Below are positions 39,392 through 49,192 of a stretch of DNA of 64,000 nucleotides, piece after piece. Location of the stretch: contig NZ_CP031716.1 of the NCBI RefSeq assembly GCF_001696605.3, positions 3,534,001-3,598,000 of the forward strand, given 5' to 3'. Each line of letters begins with the position of its first letter. Within the stretch, counting starts at the first letter, position 1. The translations under genes and the position numbers were made by a program. The notes under the pieces were generated by a model, which ran no database searches, had not been told where the DNA came from, and worked only from the letters and a program-made list of their open reading frames with translations. This stretch comes from Acinetobacter wuhouensis (GTDB taxonomy: Bacteria; Pseudomonadota; Gammaproteobacteria; Pseudomonadales; Moraxellaceae).

Positions 39392-40351
39392 ATGGCTACA
39401 CCTAGAGTTTTTGTAAGTTCAACTTGTTATGATTTGAAATACATCCGAGACAATTTACGATATTTCATTACAACTTTAGGTTATGAACCAATCCTTAGTG
39501 AAGATGGCGCAGTTTTTTTTGACCCTGCTTCACACACTCATGACTCCTGCTTAACTGAAATTCCAAATTGTCAATTGTTTGTTTTAATCATTGGTGGGCG
39601 ATATGGTGGAAAATTTCAAGGTACAGATGACTCTATTACCAATATGGAATATAGAGAAGCTATCAAAAATAAAATCCCTGTGTTCACTTTAGTCGAATCT
39701 GGCGTTCTCCATGATCACCACACTTATTTGACTAATAGAAAAAATAAAGATATAGATTTAACAAAATTCAACTTCCCATCATCAGACTCGATAAAAATAT
39801 TTGAATTTGTTGATGAAGTACGTAAAGCAGCCTCCAATAATGCATTAGTACCTTTTCGTGACTTCAATGATATTGAGTGTTATTTAAGAAAACAATGGGC
39901 TGGAATGATTTATGACTTTTTAACGAAAAAAAGTGCAAGTGAAAAAATTACTGATTATTTAGAGGTAATTAGCCAAATGAACTCACGGATAGAGTTATTA
40001 TCCCATGAAATTTTAAATTCTGTTGGTACAAAAAAAGCTAAGCTAAATGCTATTTTTTATGAAGAAATGCTTAGCAATAAAGCTATACAAGATTTAACCT
40101 TCCTCGGTCTAAAACCAAAACCAACAGATATTTTAAATAATCCTGATTTTAGTTCTTATTGTAATAGTTTCAATATAGAACTTTTTATACATGATGATGA
40201 CCACGAATTTTCAATTAGCGGAAATGGAGAAATTTCAAACTCACGCTTCGAAAACAATATAGAAAAATATCATAAAATTCAAAATTTTATCAAAGATATG
40301 CTAAAGAAAGATAACATGAGCATTGAAGAGTATTTAAATGATGAGAATTAA
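39392..40351 (+). CDS. DUF4062 domain protein
   Basis: A 319-residue protein with an N-terminal DUF4062 domain (residues ~1-90): TPRVFVSSTCYDLKYIRDNL, then the acidic SEDGAVFFDP and LFVLIIGGRYGG, the core of this TIR/nucleoside-deoxyribosyltransferase-like fold. The rest is charged, AT-rich and unrecognised, with coiled-coil-like stretches around 175-225. DUF4062 often sits at the N-terminus of STAND NTPases and other bacterial conflict proteins; here it has no NTPase domain. The ATG directly follows the uvrA terminator with no good ribosome site. It is more AT-rich than uvrA, consistent with acquisition. Confidence 0.8.
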   Translation: MATPRVFVSSTCYDLKYIRDNLRYFITTLGYEPILSEDGAVFFDPASHTHDSCLTEIPNCQLFVLIIGGRYGGKFQGTDDSITNMEYREAIKNKIPVFTLVESGVLHDHHTYLTNRKNKDIDLTKFNFPSSDSIKIFEFVDEVRKAASNNALVPFRDFNDIECYLRKQWAGMIYDFLTKKSASEKITDYLEVISQMNSRIELLSHEILNSVGTKKAKLNAIFYEEMLSNKAIQDLTFLGLKPKPTDILNNPDFSSYCNSFNIELFIHDDDHEFSISGNGEISNSRFENNIEKYHKIQNFIKDMLKKDNMSIEEYLNDEN

Positions 40352-40471
40352 TCTGACAATAATAATCACATCTACTACAACAACTTATTAAAATATCTTT
40401 AAGCCCCCAAGAACTATCTGATAAAACGGTGAATAACCCATCGTTTTATTCTTATAAACTTAGACATTACA

Positions 40472-41188
40472 ATGAAAAAAATCCTACTTTCAGCTCTGTT
40501 ATGCTACTCACCACTGACTCTGGCTGAGTCTGTTGCCATTCTCAGATATACACCTGTGTATACCGCAGAAAATGTTGCGCCAAACTCAATTTTCTGGATT
40601 GAAACACCTCAAAATGACAATACACCTTATCTCCTCAAATCTGGTAAGCAACAAATACGACTGATTGCACAAACTCCGATTTCCCACATTCAAGCCACAC
40701 CATTTAAACCCGAAACACCCTTAATCACAGGTCAAACCTATACGTTGAATACTGCTGAAAAAAGCGAACGCTTTGCAAATGAACTGACCTATCATTATCC
40801 TGTCAAACAACACACAACCACTGCAAACATCCAATGGAGCGCCCCACCCAAACTTGAACACATTGAATTTTTTGAACATTCAAATGATCTAATATTAAAA
40901 TTTTCAACACAAATGCAGTTCAATCCAAAAGACTATCTTATTCAGGTTCGCATCGCACCATTACATATATTCGCAGGCGAAACAGCTCACATCATCATCC
41001 CAACTGTGGATGATCAGAACAAGGTTCTCTTTAAATTAAACTTAGATCCCAAAACGATGACGCTATTTAATTCTGATTTACGAGGTGATATTCTCAAAAT
41101 CAAATTTGATCTGATTCGTTATGACGGAAAAGTTTTCCTATGGCAGGGCAAAGCAGTTAAATACATTGTTAAAAAATTAAACAAGTAG
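40472..41188 (+). CDS. Hypothetical secreted protein
   Basis: A 238-residue protein with a clear signal peptide (MKKILLSALLCYSPLTLAES, cleavage near residue 18). The remainder is beta-rich with Pro/Thr-rich loops and ends in a basic KKLNK tail. It has no further membrane helix, no lipobox and no cysteine in the mature part. I do not recognise a family. It lies between the DUF4062 gene and a convergent diguanylate cyclase. Confidence 0.65.
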   Translation: MKKILLSALLCYSPLTLAESVAILRYTPVYTAENVAPNSIFWIETPQNDNTPYLLKSGKQQIRLIAQTPISHIQATPFKPETPLITGQTYTLNTAEKSERFANELTYHYPVKQHTTTANIQWSAPPKLEHIEFFEHSNDLILKFSTQMQFNPKDYLIQVRIAPLHIFAGETAHIIIPTVDDQNKVLFKLNLDPKTMTLFNSDLRGDILKIKFDLIRYDGKVFLWQGKAVKYIVKKLNK

Positions 41189-41276
41189 AATCTTGAATTT
41201 TCACGAACTCTAAAGCTAGAAATTTAAAAAATGATCACCTATCAACCTTTTTACAATAGCTTATTCTAATTTAAAC

Positions 41277-42989
41277 TCACACCACCACTTTATTCCGCCC
41301 TTGTGCTTTCGCTTTAAACAAAGACTCATCGGCTCGACTAAACAGTGTCTCCCAATTCGGCGCCCCAGATGCAATCCCAATACTCACAGACACTTTCAGC
41401 TGTTCATCTGTTCCAGGTAAATCAAAACGTAACTGCGAAATATCTGCCAAAATACTTTCCGCAATTTGAATCAACCAATCTTGCTTCAAATTTTTCAAAA
41501 CAATTAAAAACTCATCACCACCAAAACGCACAATCAACTCAGAACGCGCAATATTGGCTTGTAAACAAGATGCAATTTGAGCAATCACATGATCCCCCAA
41601 AATATGCCCATATTGATCATTCACCGACTTAAAATGATCAATATCAACCACAATCAAACTCAACTGTTGAAACAACTGTGGCTCAGTCGCATACTCTTTT
41701 AAAAAAGTATCCAAAGCGACACGATTCGACACACCCGTTAAACTGTCGGTGTTCGCCATATTTTTCAATTTAAATTCAAATACATCCCGCTGTTGCAACA
41801 TCTCTTTTAAAATATAAATTGCATCATTCAGCGTTTGCGCCTCTTTATACGTTAAATCAACGCCCCCTACATATTCACGCTGATGAGACTTCGATAATTC
41901 CACAATCATTTGCTGGGCTTGAATCAAAGGTTCAAACAATTTTTTACGCGTATAAAGCATTGTAAACATCGCGACAGCTAAGGAGATTAACGATGTAAAA
42001 AGTGTCAGCAAAAATTGTTGATGAGATGCGCTCGCTTTTTCTTGAGCATCGAGACTTTGCATTTCAAGCAAATAGGTTTGTAGATCCACAACAGTTGTAA
42101 ATTTTCCCACCATCGCATCAGTAAGCTGATTTGCAGTGATGCTATAAGGCTGATGAAGATCACTCTCTTGCAAAAGCTTCACGACTATAGATAAACCTTG
42201 ATCAATAAAGCGATCTTTGACCTGTTGATGTAAATTTAAATAATCTTGTGTTTTCAATGATTCAGGTTGGATCGTATCCAGCAACTGCCATAAATATTTT
42301 ACTTGCTCCTGTGTTTGCAAAGATCGAAGTTTATTCTTTTCTGGAAATGAGGCTGAAAAACTTAATGGCGCCATAATATTTGATGCAACACGACCTGCTT
42401 GATCACGCAAATCTGCAAGTATCAGTACCATAGACGCATAGTCCGTCACTTCCTTATTGCGCTTTTTTGAATCCATGACCAATTGTTGTAAAAGTACTCT
42501 ACAACTGTCCCATGCACCAAACATTCCTAAAATGGCTTGGTCCATCTGCTGAACAGTCCGTTTTTCTTTAGGTAATGCTAAATACACATCAACATGTTTA
42601 CGGGCATTGCCTAAATCATATTTCAATTGCTGATCAACGCGCTTTGCTAACTCAGTAAAGCCTGCTCGATTTAATGTTTTGACGGTTATATCGATTTGCT
42701 GATCGACTTCGCTACGATATTTATTCAGTTCATTGATATTTTTTTGAGCTTCAAGGGTTGTACTCGACATTGCTTTATTTGTAGGTGCTCTTTCACGAGA
42801 TATTTTATTTGATGTTTCCGCAAATACTCTCAATGTCTGGATGTCTAAAACAGCTTGATGTGAAATTCGATATTGTTGGTAACTACTAATAATTTGAGGA
42901 ATTGCAATTAACAGCACAGATAAGATAATGATCGACATTAAAAGCAATAAGCGAGTACTAATTTGTTCTGAGCGCAATTGCTGTCCCAT
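41277..42989 (-). CDS. Membrane-bound diguanylate cyclase (GGDEF)
   Basis: A 570-residue protein: an N-terminal membrane helix (residues ~14-33), a long helical periplasmic sensor (~35-325), a second helix (~328-345) and a C-terminal GGDEF domain (about 410-570). The active site is intact (RFGGDEFLIVL), and GVSNRVALD and DHFKSVNDQYGH are present. The product-inhibition I-site, normally RxxD upstream of GGDEF, reads AxxE, so feedback by c-di-GMP may be absent. The sensor does not match a family I can name. It would make c-di-GMP in response to a periplasmic cue. Confidence 0.9.
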   Translation of the reverse strand: MGQQLRSEQISTRLLLLMSIIILSVLLIAIPQIISSYQQYRISHQAVLDIQTLRVFAETSNKISRERAPTNKAMSSTTLEAQKNINELNKYRSEVDQQIDITVKTLNRAGFTELAKRVDQQLKYDLGNARKHVDVYLALPKEKRTVQQMDQAILGMFGAWDSCRVLLQQLVMDSKKRNKEVTDYASMVLILADLRDQAGRVASNIMAPLSFSASFPEKNKLRSLQTQEQVKYLWQLLDTIQPESLKTQDYLNLHQQVKDRFIDQGLSIVVKLLQESDLHQPYSITANQLTDAMVGKFTTVVDLQTYLLEMQSLDAQEKASASHQQFLLTLFTSLISLAVAMFTMLYTRKKLFEPLIQAQQMIVELSKSHQREYVGGVDLTYKEAQTLNDAIYILKEMLQQRDVFEFKLKNMANTDSLTGVSNRVALDTFLKEYATEPQLFQQLSLIVVDIDHFKSVNDQYGHILGDHVIAQIASCLQANIARSELIVRFGGDEFLIVLKNLKQDWLIQIAESILADISQLRFDLPGTDEQLKVSVSIGIASGAPNWETLFSRADESLFKAKAQGRNKVVV

Positions 42990-43570
42990 TTGTTTTCACC
43001 ATATCTGTTGTTATTGGTCTACTTTGAAAATACAACTATTCGATTTATTTAACATCAATCTCATTATAAATTAGCCATTAAAAATGATCTATGACTCAAA
43101 TAATTTTATGAATACCACACAATACCTATTTTTACCTAAGTTTGAATACTGTATATATAGCGATGTTTAACCACAATCTAAAAGCTTAATATTCAAAATA
43201 AAATTTGACTTAATTGACGATAATGAGAAGTTCTTTTTGTACCATCAATACATTCATTTAAAGAGTCAAACCAACGTTTAGTCTAAAGAATTAACCAATC
43301 GTTTAAAAAACCAACATTTAAAACCAAGTAAAATAATCAAGATTTTATAAAAAACAAATCTACATTCATTTACTTAAATAAAACCTCAATGCTAAATCGC
43401 TATTTCAGATCTGTAATATTCAAAATTAACATTTTACATAAAAGTAGAATGAACCTAAAATAAGAAACCAATAGAGATAAACATTATCACTATTTAAGAA
43501 TTTAACGTTTTCTATGCCCAGTTATCCCCAATAAACTGGGCATTTTTTTGTCTATGATTTTGTAAATGAT
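42990..43570. other. Gene-less AT-rich interval before blaOXA
   Basis: A 581-base, very AT-rich gap. No credible coding frame on either strand. Its main structure is a strong plus-strand terminator at 43514-43549 that follows no plus-strand gene; the nearest upstream plus-strand gene ends at 41188, with a minus-strand gene in between. This makes a short non-coding plus-strand transcript plausible. Confidence 0.55.
43514..43549 (+). terminator. Plus-strand terminator with no upstream gene
   Basis: ATGCCCAGTT and AACTGGGCAT form a 10-bp perfect stem with the loop ATCCCCAATA, followed by seven Ts. The minus strand lacks a T-run, so it faces rightward. It shares TATGCCCAG-YTW-TCCCCAA with the minus-strand terminator at 44758-44790. 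Confidence 0.8.
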
Positions 43571-44407
<837 letters not shown>

Positions 44408-44596
44408 TCAAAAAACTATCACCCTTATATATTTATAATCTACTTAACTCCACCAACAATTTCTGTATGATTATTTAAAATATGATTGTAAGAAAATATT
44501 TACAGGTGCAATATATTGGTGCATAATGCACTCACTTAGGGCATATTATTAACATTCCTCAGCAGATTTTATTGATTTGCCCCAGATTTTGGCGAA

Positions 44597-44632
44597 AAAT
44601 CCCAGTTTTCTTTGAAAATTGGGATTTTTTTT
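44597..44632 (+). terminator. Strong plus-strand terminator upstream of blaOXA
   Basis: AAATCCCAGTTTTC and GAAAATTGGGATTT pair over 14 positions (one G-U) with a TTT loop, followed by a run of Ts. No plus-strand gene precedes it. It lies about 200 bases upstream of the blaOXA start. Confidence 0.75.
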
Positions 44633-44757
44633 GGCAAAAATCATGCCAATATTTCATTCTATATATCAATAAAGCACCTTAATAGTGCATTTTAATAAAT
44701 TATCGAATCATTCTCTGCAAAAAGTTGAGTACTTTATAAAGCTTGTAAGTTTTAAAG

Positions 44758-44790
44758 CAAAAAAAAGCCCAACCTTGGGGAAAGCTGGGC
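44758..44790 (-). terminator. Minus-strand terminator with no upstream gene
   Basis: The minus strand reads GCCCAGCTTT-CCCC-AAGGTTGGGC followed by eight Ts. The next annotated gene to its right (omp33-36) is on the plus strand, so nothing annotated feeds this terminator. Confidence 0.78.
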
Positions 44791-45239
44791 ATATAAACTT
44801 CAAAATTCATCATATAAATAAACTCTATTTCTTAATTATGTTAAATATATAAATTTTTGTAAAACAAATTAAATAAATAAAACGCTAAAATTTTATCGCT
44901 TTTCTAGATAATTGAGGTTTAATTAACAATATATATAAAAAGTGAAGATTAATTCACAAATTATTATTTTATAAATTTAACCATTCATGACATTAATTTG
45001 AAATTACATAAAATAAATCATCGAAAATGACGATTAATAAGTATAAAATCAATCATAAAAGCAATTAATAAGTGTAGTATTTTGTCATACTTTTCAAATG
45101 AATTAAAAGTTTTATATTAATTTATTTTATTGTTCTGATTACACTTTTTATACGGTTGACTTAAATTTTAACAAATGAGTAGTTTTTAAACAATTTACTT
45201 TTCATGTAATTGATTTGTAACGAATGGCCGTAAACATCA

Positions 45240-45267
45240 TTGACTTAATATCTTGTTACAATACAAT
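45240..45267 (+). promoter_or_regulatory. Sigma-70 promoter of omp33-36
   Basis: TTGACT (45240-45245), a 16-base spacer and TACAAT (45262-45267) form a near-consensus promoter. Transcription would start near 45274, giving a ~30-base leader before the ATG at 45306. Confidence 0.75.
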
Positions 45268-45305
45268 GCCATGTGTTTCACCAATTTCAACTATTGGAAA
45301 AGATT

Positions 45306-46166
45306 ATGAAAAAACTCGGTTTAGCCACTGCTTTATTATTAGCCATGACCGGCGCTCAAGCATACCAATTCGAAGTACAAGGTCAATCAGAGTATATCGA
45401 TACAACTGTAAATGACAAAGACTTCACTGGTGGCGTACAAGGTACTTACTACCTTAAAAATGTTGACTCTTCTAAAGGTCCTTTAGCTGAAGCAGCATTC
45501 TTAAACCAAGCTTCTAATGTATCTTTAGCTTATAACTTTAGCCAATTAGATGCAGGCGTTGATGTTCATAATTTTGGTGCTAAAGCAGAAGCTTATGTTC
45601 CAACTCCATACGTTCCAGCTTATGCTAGCGTTTCTTATAGCCACACTATCCTTGATGGTAAAGTTGGTAACTCAGATGACAAAGGCGACCGTTATTCTCT
45701 AGAAGTGGGTGCTCTTCCAACTCAAAACTTCTTGGTTGCTGTAGGTTATACAAGCGTTGCTGACCAAACTGCTTTAGATGCATTCAATGTAATGGGTAAC
45801 GGTGCTGCTAAAGCGGTTGCTGAAGCTGCAACTATCGGTGAAGACCAAGACGCGATCACTGCACGTGCTAAATACGTTGGCGGTATCGATGGTACTAACA
45901 TGTCTTTAGCGTTTGAATCAGGTATTGTTTATGGTGATGCTACTGCTTACCAACTTAAAACTGATTTGTATTTGAACCCACAATTAAGCGTTGGTGCTTC
46001 TTATGCAGAATCTAGCTTTGACGCTACTCCTGATTCAGCTTGGGGCGCAAACGTAAATTACTTTATCACTCCTGCTATTGCAGTAGGTGCAAGCTACGTA
46101 AATGCAAACTCAAAAGCTGCGAACGACACTCAAACTGTTGGCGTAAATGCTAAATTCCGTTTCTAA
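45306..46166 (+). CDS. omp33-36: Omp33-36 family outer-membrane porin
   Basis: A 286-residue outer-membrane protein. The signal peptide MKKLGLATALLLAMTGAQA leads into YQFEVQGQSEYIDTTVNDKD and then TYYLKNVDSSKGPLAEAAFL. These match the A. baumannii Omp33-36 porin, a water/ion channel linked to fitness, virulence and carbapenem susceptibility. The sequence ends in Arg-Phe (NAKFRF), as expected for a barrel. The codons are of a highly expressed type (many GCT, GGT, TCT). A near-consensus promoter and a strong terminator flank it. Confidence 0.9.
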   Translation: MKKLGLATALLLAMTGAQAYQFEVQGQSEYIDTTVNDKDFTGGVQGTYYLKNVDSSKGPLAEAAFLNQASNVSLAYNFSQLDAGVDVHNFGAKAEAYVPTPYVPAYASVSYSHTILDGKVGNSDDKGDRYSLEVGALPTQNFLVAVGYTSVADQTALDAFNVMGNGAAKAVAEAATIGEDQDAITARAKYVGGIDGTNMSLAFESGIVYGDATAYQLKTDLYLNPQLSVGASYAESSFDATPDSAWGANVNYFITPAIAVGASYVNANSKAANDTQTVGVNAKFRF

Positions 46167-46189
46167 GATCTAATCTTTAGAAATTGAAT

Positions 46190-46223
46190 CAAAAAAGGAC
46201 TCTAATTTAGAGTCCTTTTTTTG
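46190..46223. terminator. Bidirectional terminator between omp33-36 and the BCCT gene
   Basis: AAAAAAGGACTCTAA and TTAGAGTCCTTTTTTT form a long stem with A/T runs on both sides, serving convergent genes. Confidence 0.9.
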
Positions 46224-46238
46224 TATAACGAATTAAAC

Positions 46239-48206
46239 TTAATTACGAATCACATTTAAAAAATGTAAATGACGTTCATATTGATCAATGATGTCTTGTA
46301 ATAGATCTTCTTGCGTCCAATCCATCACATCATAACCCTGCCCGCCTTCACGTAAAAACACTTCAGCCTGATAAAACTCATCAATTTCATCATGTTGTTC
46401 ATCTAACATAAAACTTGCTGCTTCAGTTTGATGGGTTTGTACTTTATAGACAAAGTTGAGTTCACTTTGGTGATCGACACTCAAAGCTAAACCATCATCG
46501 ACCTCACGGATATTCACCTCTAAATGACGGCGCTTAAATTCACGTTGAATGCTTTCAAAAGCCTGTCGTACTTGATGTTGAATATAATTATTCACTTCAT
46601 CGCGTGTATGCGGATAGTGCATGATCAAGCCTAAACGCTGTTGCCAACTGCGAGGATTTTGTACTGCACGCGGGGTAATTCGAGCAGCTTGCAAAGCATT
46701 CATTTTCGTGACATCTAAACGTAATGCTTTGAGTAATCCCCAACACAGCAACAACATAATAAATGTAAAAGGTAAAGCACTCATCATGGTTGCCGATTGC
46801 AATGCCCCTAATCCGCCAACAAGCAAAAGAATGATCGACAAAACTGCCATTAATGCCGTCCAAAAGAGGCGCTGCCAAATTGGCGAGTTTTCTGATTTCG
46901 CTGTGAGATAATCCGTCACTAACGCACCAGAGTCAGCAGAAGTCACAAAGAATAGCACCACCAAAATCGTGGCAATAAAGCTTGAAATACCAGCAAAAGG
47001 TAAATGACTTAAAAACTCAAACAGCGCTACAGATGAATCATTTTGAACTGCTGTGATTAAACTGGTGTGTCCTTGTTCTAAAATGCTGAACAGTGCGGCA
47101 TTGCCCATGAAACCCATCCAAATCAAGGTAAATCCTGTTGGAATCAACAACACACCCACAATGAACTCACGAATAGTACGCCCACGGGACACCCGTGCAA
47201 TAAACATTCCTACAAATGGTGACCAAGAAATCCACCATGCCCAATACATAATCGTCCAACCACCAATCCAACCATTCGGTTGATACGCATAAAGATTAAA
47301 GGTCATGGAGAATAAATTGGACATATACTGTCCAGCATTTTGAATTGTGGTTTGTAAAATATAAATACTTGAACTGGCTAAAAATACAAAGACCAATAAA
47401 GACAATGCAAGCACTAAATTCAGTTCAGATAAACGCTTAATTCCTTTATCTAAGCCCAAACCCACAGACAAAGATGCCAAAGCACTGACAAAAATAATCA
47501 GCATGATTTGCGTGCTGATCTGGTTTTCCCAACCAAATAAATAACTCAAACCTGAGTTAATCTGTGTGACGCCAAAACCCAATGTCGTTGCAACACCAAA
47601 AACCGTTCCAAGTGTTGCAAAGGTATCGACCGCATCACCCATTGGTCCATAGATTTTTTTACCAATAATCGGATATAAACCTGAACGAACTTTTAAAGGC
47701 AAATTATAGCGGAATGCAAAATAAGCCAATGTTAAACCAACTAAGGCATAGATTGCCCAAGCATGTAATCCCCAATGGAAAAAGGTGATTCGCATCGCTT
47801 GCTGTGCGGCTTGTACCGTTTGTGCATCACCTGTAGGTGGACTGACATAATGCATGACGGGTTCAGCCACACCAAAAAACATCAATCCAATCCCCATCCC
47901 TGCGGTAAATAGCATGGCGAACCAAGAGCCACTGCTATATTCGGGTTGGCTATGATCAGGGCCAAGTTTTATTTTCCCCATGTCTGATAATGCAATAAAC
48001 ACAAGAACCAAAAGAAAAATTGCAACCGCAAGTACATAGAACCAACTAAATGAATCGGTAATCCACTGATTCATTTGTTTGGTCATGAGATCAAAAGCAT
48101 TCGGTGTCAAAATCACGAATGCTAAAAAAATAACGATAATTCCAACCGTACTGAAAAACACATTTGGATTGACATTATCAAACCAAGATGACTTTTTGGA
48201 AGGCAT
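46239..48206 (-). CDS. betT: BCCT family choline/betaine transporter
   Basis: A 655-residue betaine-choline-carnitine transporter with twelve helices. The family's tryptophan-rich segment is visible as MYWAWWISWSPFVGMFIARVSRGRTIREF, and the early GMGIGLMFFGVAEPVMHY matches helices 3-4. A long hydrophilic C-terminal region (residues ~530-655) of the kind that senses osmotic stress in BetT is present. Choline is the likeliest substrate, for glycine betaine synthesis. No bet genes adjoin it. Confidence 0.88.
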   Translation of the reverse strand: MPSKKSSWFDNVNPNVFFSTVGIIVIFLAFVILTPNAFDLMTKQMNQWITDSFSWFYVLAVAIFLLVLVFIALSDMGKIKLGPDHSQPEYSSGSWFAMLFTAGMGIGLMFFGVAEPVMHYVSPPTGDAQTVQAAQQAMRITFFHWGLHAWAIYALVGLTLAYFAFRYNLPLKVRSGLYPIIGKKIYGPMGDAVDTFATLGTVFGVATTLGFGVTQINSGLSYLFGWENQISTQIMLIIFVSALASLSVGLGLDKGIKRLSELNLVLALSLLVFVFLASSSIYILQTTIQNAGQYMSNLFSMTFNLYAYQPNGWIGGWTIMYWAWWISWSPFVGMFIARVSRGRTIREFIVGVLLIPTGFTLIWMGFMGNAALFSILEQGHTSLITAVQNDSSVALFEFLSHLPFAGISSFIATILVVLFFVTSADSGALVTDYLTAKSENSPIWQRLFWTALMAVLSIILLLVGGLGALQSATMMSALPFTFIMLLLCWGLLKALRLDVTKMNALQAARITPRAVQNPRSWQQRLGLIMHYPHTRDEVNNYIQHQVRQAFESIQREFKRRHLEVNIREVDDGLALSVDHQSELNFVYKVQTHQTEAASFMLDEQHDEIDEFYQAEVFLREGGQGYDVMDWTQEDLLQDIIDQYERHLHFLNVIRN

Positions 48207-48371
48207 ATCTTCCTCACATTTTTTTAATTAACGGGCAGACCCTATGGGTCAAGAAAGGCATTCACAAGAAGTGAAAAAGAGCAGACTCAGCTTAAGAAAA
48301 GTCCAGATTTGATTATAATTCAAGCAAAAAATCGATACAGTTTACTTACTGTAAAAAATATTCAATTGAAA

Positions 48372-49049
48372 TTATTCATTTTTATGCGCGATATAGTGTA
48401 AAGAAATCAAACGCGAAACAATCAATGCCAAGTACATCACACCACCAAACATTTGTAGCATCGCAACAACCCGTGCAGGTGGTGCAAGCGGAATTACATC
48501 AGACAGCCCTGTAGCAGACTGCAAACTAAAACTAAGAAACAGCAAATCGAGCCAAGTTTGATATTCACCAAGATGATTTGGATTTTGAAAACTATTGGGC
48601 ACGAGTAACTGACAAATACTATATAAAAATGCAAAGCCCCATGCGATCAAGGTAAAAACAGCCCCTGCTGCAAACAGTTCATCTTTGGTGAGATAGCGGT
48701 CTTCAAACATATAACGTACCAAACCATAAGCAGCGCAAAAATAAGCCATGGCTTCAAAGAAATGCGCTGTGATTTGCATCGGAATGGAACGTTGCCCAAT
48801 GAGCATCAAAATCGAAAATATAAATGCACCACTAACAAAAATCATGCCCAAGATGGTAAATGTAGGTGTTTGTCGAATTACTTTGGCAATAATCAAAAGT
48901 GCCAAGACACCCACAGCCCACGTGAGAATTTGATAGCTTCGACTTTGACTGGTATAGAGATAAAGGAATAAGCTACTTAACTGAACCAATAGCAGCCAAG
49001 CAGAGGGCAATAGTTTAAAGTCTTTCCAAAAATCAACAATTGGACGCAT
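48372..49049 (-). CDS. Two-pore-helix ion channel family protein with diverged filter
   Basis: A 225-residue membrane protein with about six hydrophobic segments. Its last part (residues ~125-220) resembles the Ion_trans_2 pore of K+ channels: a helix, then LDLLFLSFSLQSATGLSDVIPLAPPARVVAMLQ, then a final helix. Where K+ channels read T-V-G-Y-G-D, this protein has A179-T-G-L-S-D184, so the selectivity filter is altered and K+ selectivity is doubtful. It lies between betT and actP, but no functional link is evident. Confidence 0.75.
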   Translation of the reverse strand: MRPIVDFWKDFKLLPSAWLLLVQLSSLFLYLYTSQSRSYQILTWAVGVLALLIIAKVIRQTPTFTILGMIFVSGAFIFSILMLIGQRSIPMQITAHFFEAMAYFCAAYGLVRYMFEDRYLTKDELFAAGAVFTLIAWGFAFLYSICQLLVPNSFQNPNHLGEYQTWLDLLFLSFSLQSATGLSDVIPLAPPARVVAMLQMFGGVMYLALIVSRLISLHYIAHKNE

Positions 49050-49142
49050 ATTTTAGATTCTGTTTGTTTTTATCAATTTCAAAGTTAGCACATTCATGCA
49101 TGTTGATACATTTTTTCTACGATGAATACATTTTAAAACCAT

Positions 49143-49170
49143 AAAAAAAACACCTCCAAGGAGGTGTTCT
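49143..49170 (-). terminator. Terminator of the yjcH-actP operon
   Basis: The minus strand reads AACACCTCC-tt-GGAGGTGTTTTTTTT, a compact GC-rich stem with a T-run, 20-50 bases past the actP stop. Confidence 0.88.
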
Positions 49171-49192
49171 TTATAGGATCAGATCATTTGAA

